Assembly (NCBI GenBank): GCA_030039615.1
Contig: JASHVF010000223.1
Location: 1 to 12,963, forward strand
DNA from: Gammaproteobacteria bacterium
Lineage (GTDB): Bacteria > Pseudomonadota > Gammaproteobacteria > Steroidobacterales > Steroidobacteraceae
Length of the DNA stretch: 12,963 nucleotides
Direction: 5' to 3'
A model generated the notes under the pieces. The model was not told where the DNA came from and ran no database searches. It worked only from the letters and a program-made list of their open reading frames with translations. Both the position numbers and the translations under genes were made by a program. This document shows, in pieces, positions 1-7,152 of this stretch (positions within the stretch are counted from its first letter, which is position 1; each line of letters opens with the position of its first letter).

Positions 1-163
1 CGCCGACGAGCACCGTACAGGCTCCGCAGATGCCGATGCCACAGCCGAACTTGGTGCCGGTGAGACCCAGGTCCTCCCGCAGCGCCCACAGCAGCAGCCG
101 CTCCGCATCGGCCTCGAGGCTCACGCGGCGGCCGTTGACCGTAAAGCGGATCACATCCGCCAT
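1..163 (-). CDS. 2Fe-2S subunit of a molybdenum hydroxylase (IorA/CoxS-like), 5' part only
   Basis: The first 54 codons are present; the gene runs off the left edge of the window. The protein starts MADVIRFTVNGRRVSLEA and contains TGTKFGCGIGICGACTVLVG, the plant-type ferredoxin cluster loop of xanthine-dehydrogenase-family small subunits. Cys41, Cys46 and Cys49 (C-x4-C-x2-C) are visible; the fourth ligand and the second [2Fe-2S] domain would lie beyond the edge. Such subunits pass electrons from a molybdopterin subunit that hydroxylates N-heterocycles, aldehydes or CO. The GTKFGCGI wording is closest to the isoquinoline 1-oxidoreductase alpha type, but the substrate cannot be deduced. The start is supported by GGAGG at 172-176 (minus strand), 8 nt before the ATG. 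It is divergent from phaB, and the catalytic subunit would be expected downstream, outside the window. Confidence 0.88.
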   Translation of the reverse strand, partial: MADVIRFTVNGRRVSLEADAERLLLWALREDLGLTGTKFGCGIGICGACTVLVG

Positions 164-346
164 GAGATTCGCCTCCAGTGCGCGGGGAAGCTAATGCTGC
201 CGCCCGGCCCGGTACATAGGTGAAAGAGCGTACGCGCCGTCGGGTTCGTACGCACAGGTACGGAGAGCGGTGCGGGGAAGCCCGCACTGTGGCGGGGCGC
301 TCGTGCGCGCACACTGCGGCACATCGCCCGCAGCAGGAGGACCGCC
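164..346. promoter_or_regulatory. Divergent promoter region between the 2Fe-2S subunit gene and phaB
   Basis: These 183 bp must hold the promoters of both flanking genes. They contain GGTACATAGGTGAAAG (211-226), two copies of the palindrome CGTACG (229-234 and 247-252, 18 bp apart), and GGTACG again at 258-262. The CATAGGT at 215-221 reads toward phaB and recurs before two other genes in this window. I see no convincing -35/-10 pair. Operator function is inferred from symmetry and recurrence only. Confidence 0.5.
335..340 (+). promoter_or_regulatory. Strong Shine-Dalgarno site of phaB
   Basis: AGGAGG sits 6 nt before the ATG at 347. It fixes that start codon as the real one and implies efficient translation. 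Confidence 0.85.
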
Positions 347-1069
347 ATGGCACGTGTCGCGCTCGTCACCGGGGGTGTGTCCGGAATCGGAGCGGCCACC
401 TGTAAGGCGCTGCAGGCCGCAGGGTTCGCGGTCGCCGCGAGCTTCGTGGCCGACGAGGCTGCGGCGCGCGGCTTTCGCGAGCAGACCGGCATCGCCACCT
501 ACCGCTGGGATGTCGCCGACTTCGATGCCTGCCAGCAGGGCGTCGCCGAGGTGGTCCGCACGCTCGGCCCGGTGGACGTACTGGTCAACAATGCCGGCAT
601 CACCCGCGACGCCAGCCTGCACAAGATGACCCGCGAGCAGTGGCGCGCGGTGATCGAGGTGAATCTCGGCGGCTGCTTCAACATGTGTCACGCAGTGATC
701 GGCTCGATGCGCGAGCGCGGCTACGGCCGCATCGTGAACCTGAGCTCGGTGAACGGACTCGCGGGGCAATTCGGGCAGGCAAACTACGCCGCCACCAAGG
801 CCGGAATCATCGGCTTCACCAAGTCGCTGGCGCTCGAGAGCGCAGCGCACGGCATCACCGTCAATGCCGTCGCGCCCGGCTATACGGACACCCCGATGGT
901 GGCCGCGGTGCGTCCCGAGGTGCGCGAGCGCATCGTCGCGGGCATACCGCTGCGGCGCCTCGGACGGCCCGAGGAAGTGGCGGCCGCGATCCTCTACCTG
1001 GTGAGCGATGCGGCCGCCTACATCACCGGCGAGACGCTCTCGATCAACGGCGGCCAGTACCTGCGTTAG
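347..1069 (+). CDS. phaB: Acetoacetyl-CoA reductase (short-chain dehydrogenase)
   Basis: A 240-residue classical SDR. It would reduce acetoacetyl-CoA to (R)-3-hydroxybutyryl-CoA, normally with NADPH, the second step of polyhydroxybutyrate synthesis. Visible motifs are the nucleotide loop TGGVSGIG (residues 8-15), NNAGITRD, the catalytic Ser134, and Tyr147/Lys151 in NYAATKAG. The segment SSVNGLAGQFGQANYAATK is the PhaB signature (SSVNGxxGQFGQxNY) that sets this branch apart from FabG. APGYTDTPMV and the C-terminal SINGGQYLR also fit PhaB, whose usual length is about 246. No phaA or phaC is in the window. The gene has its own strong ribosome site and is separated from the exporter operon by 145 bp, so it is probably its own unit. 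The alternative is a FabG-like paralogue; I favour PhaB. Confidence 0.9.
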   Translation: MARVALVTGGVSGIGAATCKALQAAGFAVAASFVADEAAARGFREQTGIATYRWDVADFDACQQGVAEVVRTLGPVDVLVNNAGITRDASLHKMTREQWRAVIEVNLGGCFNMCHAVIGSMRERGYGRIVNLSSVNGLAGQFGQANYAATKAGIIGFTKSLALESAAHGITVNAVAPGYTDTPMVAAVRPEVRERIVAGIPLRRLGRPEEVAAAILYLVSDAAAYITGETLSINGGQYLR

Positions 1070-1098
1070 CGCACGCCCCGCCGGCCGCCGCGCAGCCG

Positions 1099-1149
1099 CA
1101 TAGGTAGTTGTGCGGATGAGTGCTGCGCCTTGCCCGGATTACTTCGGGC
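1099..1149 (+). promoter_or_regulatory. Candidate control region of the exporter operon
   Basis: Within the 145-bp gap after phaB, CATAGGTAGTTG (1099-1110) repeats the CATAGGT found before phaB and before usp, again reading toward the downstream gene. It ends about 110 bp before the permease start. A small dyad, GCCCG (1132-1136) and CGGGC (1145-1149) with an 8-nt loop, lies downstream. No clear -10/-35 pair is seen, and the dyad lacks a T-run, so I do not call it a terminator of phaB. Confidence 0.4.
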
Positions 1150-1214
1150 GGCGCGAGCCGCGATCATGAGCGCATCGCAACACGTCGCCGTGACGGAGCC
1201 TGGACCAGAGTGCA

Positions 1215-2351
1215 ATGCCGGGAATCCTGCAAATCGCCTACAAGCTGCTGATCAACGACCGCGCCAAGTTCGCCGCGCTGCTGGTCGGCATCACCTTCGC
1301 GGTGTTCCTGATGATCGAGATGACGTCGCTGTTCGCCGGCATCCTGAGCCGCTCCTCCTCCACGGTGATCAACATCGGCGCCTCGGTGTGGGTCATGGAC
1401 CCGGCGGTGCAGACCGTCGCCAACACCATCCCGCTTCCCGATTACGTGCTCGACGAGGTGCGCAGCATCCCGGGCGTGAAGTACGCGGTGCCGCTCTACT
1501 CGGGGGCCGCGCTCCTCAAGCTGCGCGACGGTACCTACCAGGCAGCCAACGTCATCGGGCTGGACGACACGAGCCTGTTCGGCCGGCCGCAGATGCTCGC
1601 CGGCAACATCGAGGACATCTACGCCGAGAACGCCTTCATCGCCATCAAGGACTCGGAGTTCTACAAGCTCGAGAATCCGGCCGTCGGCACCGAATTCGAG
1701 CTCAACGACCATCGCGGGGTGATCGTCGGCATCGCGCGCGTGGCCTCGAGCGCGCTGTTCGGCGTGCCGACGCTCTACACGACCTATAACCGCTGCCTGC
1801 AGTACATCCCCAATACGCGCTTCACCATGTCCTACCTGCTGGTCGAGCCGAAAACCGCGGCCGACGTCGCCACCATCAAGGCGCGCGTGGCCGCGCGGGG
1901 CTACCTGGCGCTCACCCGCGATGAGTTCGTGCAGCAGATCTCGAATTTCTACATGTATCACACCGGCATCGGCACCAACATGATGCTGATGACGCTCATC
2001 AGCTTCATCGTCGGCCTGTCGATCTCCGGGCAGACTTTCTACACGTTCATCCTCGAGAACATCGACAAGTTCGGCGCGCTCAAGGCGATCGGCGCCAAGG
2101 GGCGCGAGCTGGTCTCCATGATCCTGTTCCAGGCGACCTTCGTCGCGCTGACCGGTTACGGGATCGGCGTCGGACTGTGTGCGGCGCTCATATGGCTGGC
2201 GCGCACCCACCTGCCGGACTACGCCGCAATGATCACCTTCGGCAATCTCGCCACCGCGTTCGTCATGGTGGTGATCATCGCCGCGGTCTCGAGCTACTTC
2301 GGCGTGCGCCGGGTGCTCAGCATCGAGCCGTTCGACATCTTCCGGGGCTAG
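1215..2351 (+). CDS. ABC exporter permease (FtsX/MacB-like, DevC type)
   Basis: 378 residues with the four-helix plan of the MacB/FtsX/DevC permeases. Helix 1 is at about 19-43, followed by a periplasmic domain of about 200 residues (MacB_PCD-like), then helices at about 255-278, 300-328 and 343-364. Between helices 2 and 3, KFGALKAIGAKGREL is the cytoplasmic coupling segment of FtsX domains, and the protein ends with the typical EPFDIFRG. It would pair with the ATPase encoded 2 bp downstream and transmit ATP-driven movement to periplasmic partners rather than forming a membrane channel. The ribosome site is weak (AGAG at 1207-1210), but no in-frame start fits better. The substrate is unknown; the MacB mechanotransmission model comes from the family, not from this sequence. 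Confidence 0.87.
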   Translation: MPGILQIAYKLLINDRAKFAALLVGITFAVFLMIEMTSLFAGILSRSSSTVINIGASVWVMDPAVQTVANTIPLPDYVLDEVRSIPGVKYAVPLYSGAALLKLRDGTYQAANVIGLDDTSLFGRPQMLAGNIEDIYAENAFIAIKDSEFYKLENPAVGTEFELNDHRGVIVGIARVASSALFGVPTLYTTYNRCLQYIPNTRFTMSYLLVEPKTAADVATIKARVAARGYLALTRDEFVQQISNFYMYHTGIGTNMMLMTLISFIVGLSISGQTFYTFILENIDKFGALKAIGAKGRELVSMILFQATFVALTGYGIGVGLCAALIWLARTHLPDYAAMITFGNLATAFVMVVIIAAVSSYFGVRRVLSIEPFDIFRG

Positions 2352-2353
2352 TC

Positions 2354-3058
2354 ATGGCGAAAGCGGCCATCGAGGCGGTGGGCATCAACAAATGGTTCGG
2401 CGTGGAGCCGGTGCGCACCCATGCCGTCAAGGACGTGAGCTTCGTAGCCAATTTCGGCGAGATGCTCTATGTGGTCGGACCCTCGGGCAGCGGCAAGACC
2501 ACCATGCTGAGCATGATCTCGGGCATCCTGCGCCCGACCTCGGGCACCGTGAAGGTAGAGGACGCCGATATCTGGAGCCTGTCGAGCGATGCGCTCGCCG
2601 AGTTCCGCCTCAAGCACATCGGCTTCGTCTTCCAGGATTACCACCTGTTCCCGCGCCTCACCACGGCGGAGAACGTCGCCATCCCGCTCATCCTGCAGCA
2701 TCGCGAGTGGACCGCCGCGGTGAAGGATGCCGAACGCAATCTCGAGATCGTCGGCCTCAAGGACCGGGCGCAGCTGGCGCCGGTGAAGCTGAGCGGCGGC
2801 GAGCAGCAGCGTGTCGCCATCGCGCGCGCCATCGCCAGCCGCCCCGACATCCTCATCTTCGACGAGCCCACCGCCTCGCTCGATGGCGATACCGGGCGCA
2901 ACATCGTGCATTTCGTGCGCGAACAGCTGCTCACGGACCAGCGTTGCATCGTCATCGTGACGCACGACTCGCGGATCTACGAGTTCGCCGACCGCATCAT
3001 ACGCATGGAGGACGGCAGGGTCACCGGCGTGGACAGGAGTCAGCTCGATGCGCAATAA
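2354..3058 (+). CDS. ABC exporter ATP-binding protein (MacB/LolD/DevA type)
   Basis: 234 residues holding one complete nucleotide-binding domain. Walker A is GPSGSGKT (42-49), the Q-loop is FVFQDYHLFP (91-100), the ABC signature is LSGGE (146-150), Walker B with the catalytic glutamate is ILIFDEP (166-172, Glu171), and the switch histidine is His204 in VTHD. All catalytic residues are intact. FQDYHLFPRLTTAENV is typical of the LolD/MacB/DevA branch. The reading frame stays open upstream to 2177, but ATG 2354 is chosen because the earlier part overlaps the permease and reads as off-frame sequence. The 2-bp gap after the permease and the 11-bp overlap with the next gene indicate translational coupling. 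Confidence 0.9.
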   Translation: MAKAAIEAVGINKWFGVEPVRTHAVKDVSFVANFGEMLYVVGPSGSGKTTMLSMISGILRPTSGTVKVEDADIWSLSSDALAEFRLKHIGFVFQDYHLFPRLTTAENVAIPLILQHREWTAAVKDAERNLEIVGLKDRAQLAPVKLSGGEQQRVAIARAIASRPDILIFDEPTASLDGDTGRNIVHFVREQLLTDQRCIVIVTHDSRIYEFADRIIRMEDGRVTGVDRSQLDAQ

Positions 3059-4133
3059 GATCATCTTTATCGCCTCCGCCGTCGGGCTCGCGCTGGCGAT
3101 CGTGAGCGCCTATCTGTTCAGCCAGGAGCCGAGCGCGCAGCCGCCGGTGTTTACGCCGGCGGCCAACCCCTACCCGCACGGGATTTATTCCGACGGCATC
3201 ATCGAGAGCGCCCAGGCGGAGGGCGCGAACATCAACATCTACCCCGAGGTGGCGGCGCCCATCACGCGTGTGCTGGTGCAGGAGGGCCAGCGCGTGCACA
3301 AGGGCGATGCGCTGCTGACGCTCGACGACTCGGTGCAACGCGCCACCGCGCAGCAGCAGCAGGCCCAGGCCGAGGCGGCGCATGCCATGCTGCGCGAGCT
3401 GCGGGCCGAGCCGCGGCGCGAGACGCTCGCGGTATCGGCGGCGCAGGTGGACAACGCCCGGGCAACTCTCAAGAACGCGCGCGATCAGCTCGACAAGCAG
3501 CAGCGCTCGTTCGACATCGATCCCAAATCCGTGAGCGCCGACTCGCTCGACAATGCGCGCAACGCCGAGAAGATCGCCGCCACCAATCTTCAGGTGATCG
3601 AGCGGCAGTACGAGCTGACCAGGGCCGGCGCCTGGATCTACGACATCCAGAACGCCGAGCGCACCTACGCCGCGCTGCAGCAGGCCTACGAGTCCTCCGC
3701 CGCGCTGCTCGCCAAGTACACGATCCGCGCCCCCGCCGATGGGGTCGTGATGGCGGTGAACTCCAGCGTCGGCAGCTACGTCTCGACGCAGGGCGCCTAC
3801 GATTCCTATACGCAGGGCTATGATCCGCTGATCGTGATGGGCCTGCCGCAGGATCATCTGCAGGTGCGGGCGTACATCGACGAGATCCTGGTGCACGAGC
3901 TGCCGCCGCCCGAGAAGATCCAGGCGCAGATGTTCGTGCGCGGCACCAACGTGCATCTGCCGCTCACCTTCGTCAGGATCCAGCCATACGTCTCGCCGAA
4001 GATCGAGCTGTCGGATGAGCGCGAGGAACGCGTGGATCTGCGCGTGCTGCCGATCGTGTTTCGCTTCGAGAAGCCGAAGGACCTGAGTCTCTACCCCGGG
4101 CAGCTGGTCGACGTCTATGTGGGCGCCAAGTAG
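3048..4133 (+). CDS. HlyD-family periplasmic adaptor (membrane fusion protein)
   Basis: 361 residues with an N-terminal anchor helix (about 4-24) followed by periplasmic domains. The first lipoyl half-motif (about 62-95, with PEVAAPITRVLVQEGQRVHK) is separated from the second (about 222-265, YTIRAPADGVVMAVNSSVG) by an Ala/Gln-rich coiled-coil hairpin (about 96-220). A beta-barrel-like domain and the closing LYPGQLVDVYVG follow. This is the canonical adaptor linking an inner-membrane ABC unit to a TolC-like duct. AGGAG at 3035-3039 lies 8 nt before the ATG. It overlaps the ATPase gene by 11 bp and the outer-membrane gene by 17 bp. The MFP assignment is secure; DevB-like subclass membership is inferred from the gene set. 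Confidence 0.88.
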   Translation: MRNKIIFIASAVGLALAIVSAYLFSQEPSAQPPVFTPAANPYPHGIYSDGIIESAQAEGANINIYPEVAAPITRVLVQEGQRVHKGDALLTLDDSVQRATAQQQQAQAEAAHAMLRELRAEPRRETLAVSAAQVDNARATLKNARDQLDKQQRSFDIDPKSVSADSLDNARNAEKIAATNLQVIERQYELTRAGAWIYDIQNAERTYAALQQAYESSAALLAKYTIRAPADGVVMAVNSSVGSYVSTQGAYDSYTQGYDPLIVMGLPQDHLQVRAYIDEILVHELPPPEKIQAQMFVRGTNVHLPLTFVRIQPYVSPKIELSDEREERVDLRVLPIVFRFEKPKDLSLYPGQLVDVYVGAK

Positions 4134-5625
4134 TCCGCCGCGCCGGGCGCGCTGCTGGCGCGCCTGCGCATTGCTGCTGTCGGTATCGCTGGCCGGCTGT
4201 GCGGTCGGCCCGAACTACACGCGGCCCGCGGCCCCGCGCGTGGCGCACTATACGAACGGCGACGACCCGGCCGAGACCGTGTCCGCGCACGGCGCCGCGC
4301 AGCGCTTTACACCGGGCGCGGCGCTCGCGGCCGACTGGTGGCGCCTGTTCGGCTGCGAGCGGCTGGATACGGTGATCGACGCCGCGCTGGCGGCCAATCC
4401 CGGACTCGAGGCGGCGCAGGCCAGCCTGCGGGCGAGCGAGGACAACCTGCGCAGCGGCTACGGCATCTTCTACCCGCAGGCCGAGGCGGATGCCTCCGCC
4501 ACGCGCGAGCGCTACCCGCCGGTCAAGCTCGGCGAAAGCGGACCGGCGAGCATCTTCAACCTGTTCACGCTGTCGGCATCGGTGAGCTACGCCCTCGATG
4601 TGTTCGGCGGCGAGCGGCGCATGATCGAAGGCCTGCACGCGCAGGTGGACCTCGGGCGTGCCACCGAGCAGGCGACCTATCTGACGCTGGTCGCCAACGT
4701 CGTCAACACGGTGGTGGCGCGCGCGGCGTACCGCGCCGAGGTCGATGCGACCAACGAGCTCATCGCGCTGCAGCGCCAGCAGGTGCAGCTGGCCGAGGTG
4801 CAGGTGAACGCGGGCACCGCGCCCTACTCGAGCGTGCTCAGCCTCGAGAGCCAGCTCGCCTCCACCGAAGCGACCGTGCCGCAGCTCGCGCAGCACCTCG
4901 CACAGAGCGACGACCTGCTCGCCACGCTCGTCGGACACGTACCCGCCGAGTGGTCACCCCCCGACATCGGGCTCGATGAGCTCACGCTGCCGGCCGATCT
5001 GCCGGTGAGCCTGCCCTCGGAGCTGGTGCGGCAGCGTCCCGACGTGCTGATCGCCGAGGCGACCGCGCACGGGGCGAGCGCCAATGTCGGCGTCGCGACC
5101 GCGGCGCTGCTGCCGACCCTGACCCTCACGGCAGGCTACGGCGCCAACAGCGCCACCACCGCTCAGCTGACCGCCGCCGGCGGCCGGGCCTGGGACCTGA
5201 GCGCCGGCGTGACGCAGCCGCTGTTCGAGGGCGGCACGCTCTGGTACCGGCGCAGCGCCGCGCTCGATCAATATCGGCAGGCGGCGGCCCTGTATCGCCA
5301 GGTGGTTCTGGCGGCGTTCGCACAGGTCGCCGATTCGCTGCGCGCCCTCGAGCATGACGCGGCCGCCCTGCGCGCGGAGGACGAGGCGCTCGCGAGCGCG
5401 CGCGAGGCACTGCATCTGGTGCAGGCGAACTATCAGGCGGGGCTCGCCACTTATCTGGACGTGCTGAGCGCCGATGCTCAGTACCATCAGGCCGTGATCA
5501 ACGACCTGCAGATGGTTGCGGTGCGTTATCAGGACACGGTCGCACTCTACGTGGCGCTCGGCGGAGGCTGGTGGACGCAGCCGCACGCGGCGCAGCCGCC
5601 CCGCCCCGCGGGCGCGGCCCCGTGA
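4117..5625 (+). CDS. Outer-membrane efflux lipoprotein (NodT/OprM family, TolC-like)
   Basis: 502 residues. A short Arg-rich N-terminus precedes a hydrophobic stretch and the lipobox LAGC, with Cys28 as the lipidated residue. GCAVGPNYTRPAAP is the hallmark opening of NodT/OprM-type channels. Two OEP repeats follow, each rich in Ala/Leu helices with the usual endings (LPSELVRQRPDVLIAEA and the C-terminal VALGGGW). The channel would form the trimeric duct through periplasm and outer membrane for the ABC unit encoded upstream. ATG 4117 overlaps the adaptor gene by 17 bp and has no clear ribosome site, so translation is probably coupled. The last residues are Pro/Ala-rich and not conserved in character. 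Confidence 0.9.
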   Translation: MWAPSSPPRRARCWRACALLLSVSLAGCAVGPNYTRPAAPRVAHYTNGDDPAETVSAHGAAQRFTPGAALAADWWRLFGCERLDTVIDAALAANPGLEAAQASLRASEDNLRSGYGIFYPQAEADASATRERYPPVKLGESGPASIFNLFTLSASVSYALDVFGGERRMIEGLHAQVDLGRATEQATYLTLVANVVNTVVARAAYRAEVDATNELIALQRQQVQLAEVQVNAGTAPYSSVLSLESQLASTEATVPQLAQHLAQSDDLLATLVGHVPAEWSPPDIGLDELTLPADLPVSLPSELVRQRPDVLIAEATAHGASANVGVATAALLPTLTLTAGYGANSATTAQLTAAGGRAWDLSAGVTQPLFEGGTLWYRRSAALDQYRQAAALYRQVVLAAFAQVADSLRALEHDAAALRAEDEALASAREALHLVQANYQAGLATYLDVLSADAQYHQAVINDLQMVAVRYQDTVALYVALGGGWWTQPHAAQPPRPAGAAP

Positions 5626-5628
5626 TTG

Positions 5629-5645
5629 GGTATAGATACTTACAG
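5629..5645. promoter_or_regulatory. Candidate regulator site before the kinase gene
   Basis: The 77-bp gap after the channel gene is unusually AT-rich and carries the perfect dyad GTAT-AG-ATAC (5630-5639). On the minus strand, 5636-5643 reads GTAAGTAT, which resembles the FixJ sub-site as I recall it (about GTAMGTAG). The position, roughly 60 bp before the kinase start, suits autoregulation. TATAGA inside it could instead be a -10 box, but no -35 is recognisable. Confidence 0.4.
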
Positions 5646-5659
5646 ACGGAGGCCAACCA

Positions 5660-5710
5660 ATGGTGGATTCTCGCTCCCACAGCGGCTTGGCGGGTATGGC
5701 AGATGAGTGA
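5660..5710 (+). other. Possible 16-codon leader ORF coupled to the kinase gene
   Basis: GGAGG at 5648-5652 lies 7 nt before an ATG at 5660 that opens a 16-codon frame (MVDSRSHSGLAGMADE). It stops at TGA 5708-5710, overlapping the proposed kinase start at 5703. It is the best ribosome site in the gap, whereas the kinase ATG has almost none. The kinase may be translated by coupling. The peptide itself resembles nothing I know. Confidence 0.35.
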
Positions 5711-6503
5711 TCGCGTCCATGAGGCGCAGGGGGCAGGTGAGTCTCTTCCCGAGAGTGTGGCGGCAGCCCGCGATCCGGCGGCCGCGCTGCACGGCCGGCT
5801 GCTCAACGTCTCGCGCATGGCGACCATCGGCGAGATGGCTGCGGGCGTCGCTCACGAGCTCAATCAGCCGCTCACCGCGATTGCCAACTACGCCCACGCC
5901 TGCGAGCGCCTGCTGGCGCGCCCGGGCGCCGATCTCGACGACCTGCGCGAGGCGCTGCACCAGATCACCGCACAGACGACCCGGGCGGCGGAAATCATCC
6001 GCCGGCTGCGTGCGCTTGCCCGCAGCCAGCAAAGCGACCATGTGCCGGTCGACCTGAACAAGCTCATCGAGGAGCTGCACGAGTTGATGAAGACGGATGC
6101 GAGCCTGCACGGCGTCTCGCTGACGCTCGAACTCGCGCCCGGACTTCCCGAAGTCGCCGCGGCTGGCAGCGAGATCCAGCAGGTGGTACTTAACTTCCTG
6201 CGCAACAGTCTCGAGGCGCTCGCCGCTCACCCCGTGAGCCGGCCCGCGGTCGCCATCAGCACCGCGGTCGTGAACGGACATGGGGTGCAGCTCACCGTAT
6301 GCGACAATGGCCCGGGGCTGCCAGCTGCGGTGGAGCGGCAGGTGTTCGACCCGTTTTTCTCGACCAAGGAAAACGGGACTGGGCTCGGCCTTGCCATCAG
6401 CAGTACCATAGCCCGTGCCCATGGCGGCAGCGTTGGCTATCGGGCCAATACGCCCTGCGGCGCGTGCTTTTACATAGTGCTACCGACGCAACTGCCCGAG
6501 TGA
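5703..6503 (+). CDS. FixL/DctB-type sensor histidine kinase without a sensor domain
   Basis: From ATG 5703 the protein has 266 residues. A short linker is followed by the H-box AAGVAHELNQPLTAIANY (phosphorylated His51), and then the catalytic domain with N-box LNFLRNSLEAL (about 163-173), G1 DNGPGLP (201-207), F-box FDPFFSTK (215-222) and G2 GTGLGL (225-230). All kinase motifs are intact. No PAS, haem-binding or membrane segment precedes the H-box, unlike FixL or DctB, so input must come from a partner or from the roughly 30 N-terminal residues. The frame is open back to 5571, and GTG 5622 is a possible longer start, but that stretch overlaps the channel gene and looks non-conserved. The regulator gene follows after 1 nt, indicating a cognate pair. 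Confidence 0.87.
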   Translation: MSDRVHEAQGAGESLPESVAAARDPAAALHGRLLNVSRMATIGEMAAGVAHELNQPLTAIANYAHACERLLARPGADLDDLREALHQITAQTTRAAEIIRRLRALARSQQSDHVPVDLNKLIEELHELMKTDASLHGVSLTLELAPGLPEVAAAGSEIQQVVLNFLRNSLEALAAHPVSRPAVAISTAVVNGHGVQLTVCDNGPGLPAAVERQVFDPFFSTKENGTGLGLAISSTIARAHGGSVGYRANTPCGACFYIVLPTQLPE

Positions 6504-6504
6504 C

Positions 6505-7131
6505 ATGCAGCAACAGCCACCTACTGTGTTCATCGTCGACGACGATGAAGGCGTGCGTAATTCCCTGCGTTTTCTGCTGAAGTCCGTCGGTCACGCGACG
6601 CGTGCGCTGGCCTCGGCGAACGAGTTTCTCGAGACCTACAAGCCGAACCAGCCGGGGTGTCTGGTGCTCGACGTGCGCATGCCCGGCATGAGCGGTCTCG
6701 AGCTGCAGCAGCAGCTCAATCTGCGCGGCGCCGTCATCCCCGTCATCTTCATCACCGGTCACGGCGATATTCCGATGGCGGTCGAGGCGATGCAGCAGGG
6801 AGCGTTCGATTTCCTGCAGAAGCCCTTCCGCGATCAGGAGCTCATCGACCGGATTCAAAGGGCGCTGGAGCGCGACGCCCGCAGCCGCGCCGCGCTCGAC
6901 CAGCACGCCAGGATCCGCGAACGCCTCGACTCGCTCACGCCGCGCGAGCGCGAGGTGCTCGCGCTGATGACCCGCGGCAAGCCCAACAAGATCATGGCCG
7001 CAGAGCTCGGAGTCAGCCAGCGTACCGTCGAGATCCACCGCGCACGCGTCATGGAAAAGAGCGGCGCCGCCTCGCTCGCCCAGCTGGTGCGAATGGTGAT
7101 GGATCTCGAGCCCGACGGCGCGAGCCCCTGA
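6505..7131 (+). CDS. FixJ-type response regulator (REC + LuxR HTH)
   Basis: 208 residues. The receiver domain (about 6-120) has the acidic triad VDDDE (11-15), phospho-acceptor Asp56 in LVLDVRMPGMSG, Thr84 in FITGHGDIPMAV and Lys106 in LQKPF. ITGHGDIPMAVEAMQQGAFDFLQKPF is the FixJ/TodT/StyR pattern. After a linker, the LuxR/FixJ DNA-binding domain (about 143-200) contains LTPREREVLALMTRGKPNK and a recognition helix in VSQRTVEIHRARVMEK. It would act as a phosphorylation-dependent activator. It is coupled to the kinase gene (1-nt gap). Its targets are not known; recurring TAGGT-type elements in this window are candidates. Confidence 0.92.
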   Translation: MQQQPPTVFIVDDDEGVRNSLRFLLKSVGHATRALASANEFLETYKPNQPGCLVLDVRMPGMSGLELQQQLNLRGAVIPVIFITGHGDIPMAVEAMQQGAFDFLQKPFRDQELIDRIQRALERDARSRAALDQHARIRERLDSLTPREREVLALMTRGKPNKIMAAELGVSQRTVEIHRARVMEKSGAASLAQLVRMVMDLEPDGASP

Positions 7132-7146
7132 GGGCGCCCGGCGCCC
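7132..7146. terminator. Compact hairpin between convergent genes
   Basis: GGGCGC (7132-7137) and GCGCCC (7141-7146) form a perfect stem with a 3-nt loop, directly after the regulator's stop and 6 bp from the hybrid kinase's stop. It could limit read-through from both sides. No T-run follows on either strand, so intrinsic termination is uncertain. Confidence 0.35.
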
Positions 7147-7152
7147 ACGCAC

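Noticed and set aside
1164..2210. Long open frame on the minus strand opposite the permease
   Set aside because: Its translation is Arg/His/Asp-rich with no recognisable domain, and the plus strand here encodes a clear FtsX permease. Similar antisense frames at 3021-3956, 3973-4938 and 4954-5586 are rejected for the same reason.
2177..2353. N-terminal extension of the ATPase
   Set aside because: The frame is open, but it lies inside the permease gene and its residues do not resemble an ABC domain; ATG 2354 matches the family's normal beginning.
5571..5702. N-terminal extension of the FixL-like kinase
   Set aside because: It overlaps the channel gene's 3' end, is Ala/Pro/Arg-rich at first and shows no sensor motif. 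GTG 5622 cannot be fully excluded.
6505..7131. Naming the kinase/regulator pair fixL/fixJ
   Set aside because: The kinase lacks the haem-PAS domain that defines FixL, and many FixJ-family regulators have other roles, so only the family is stated.
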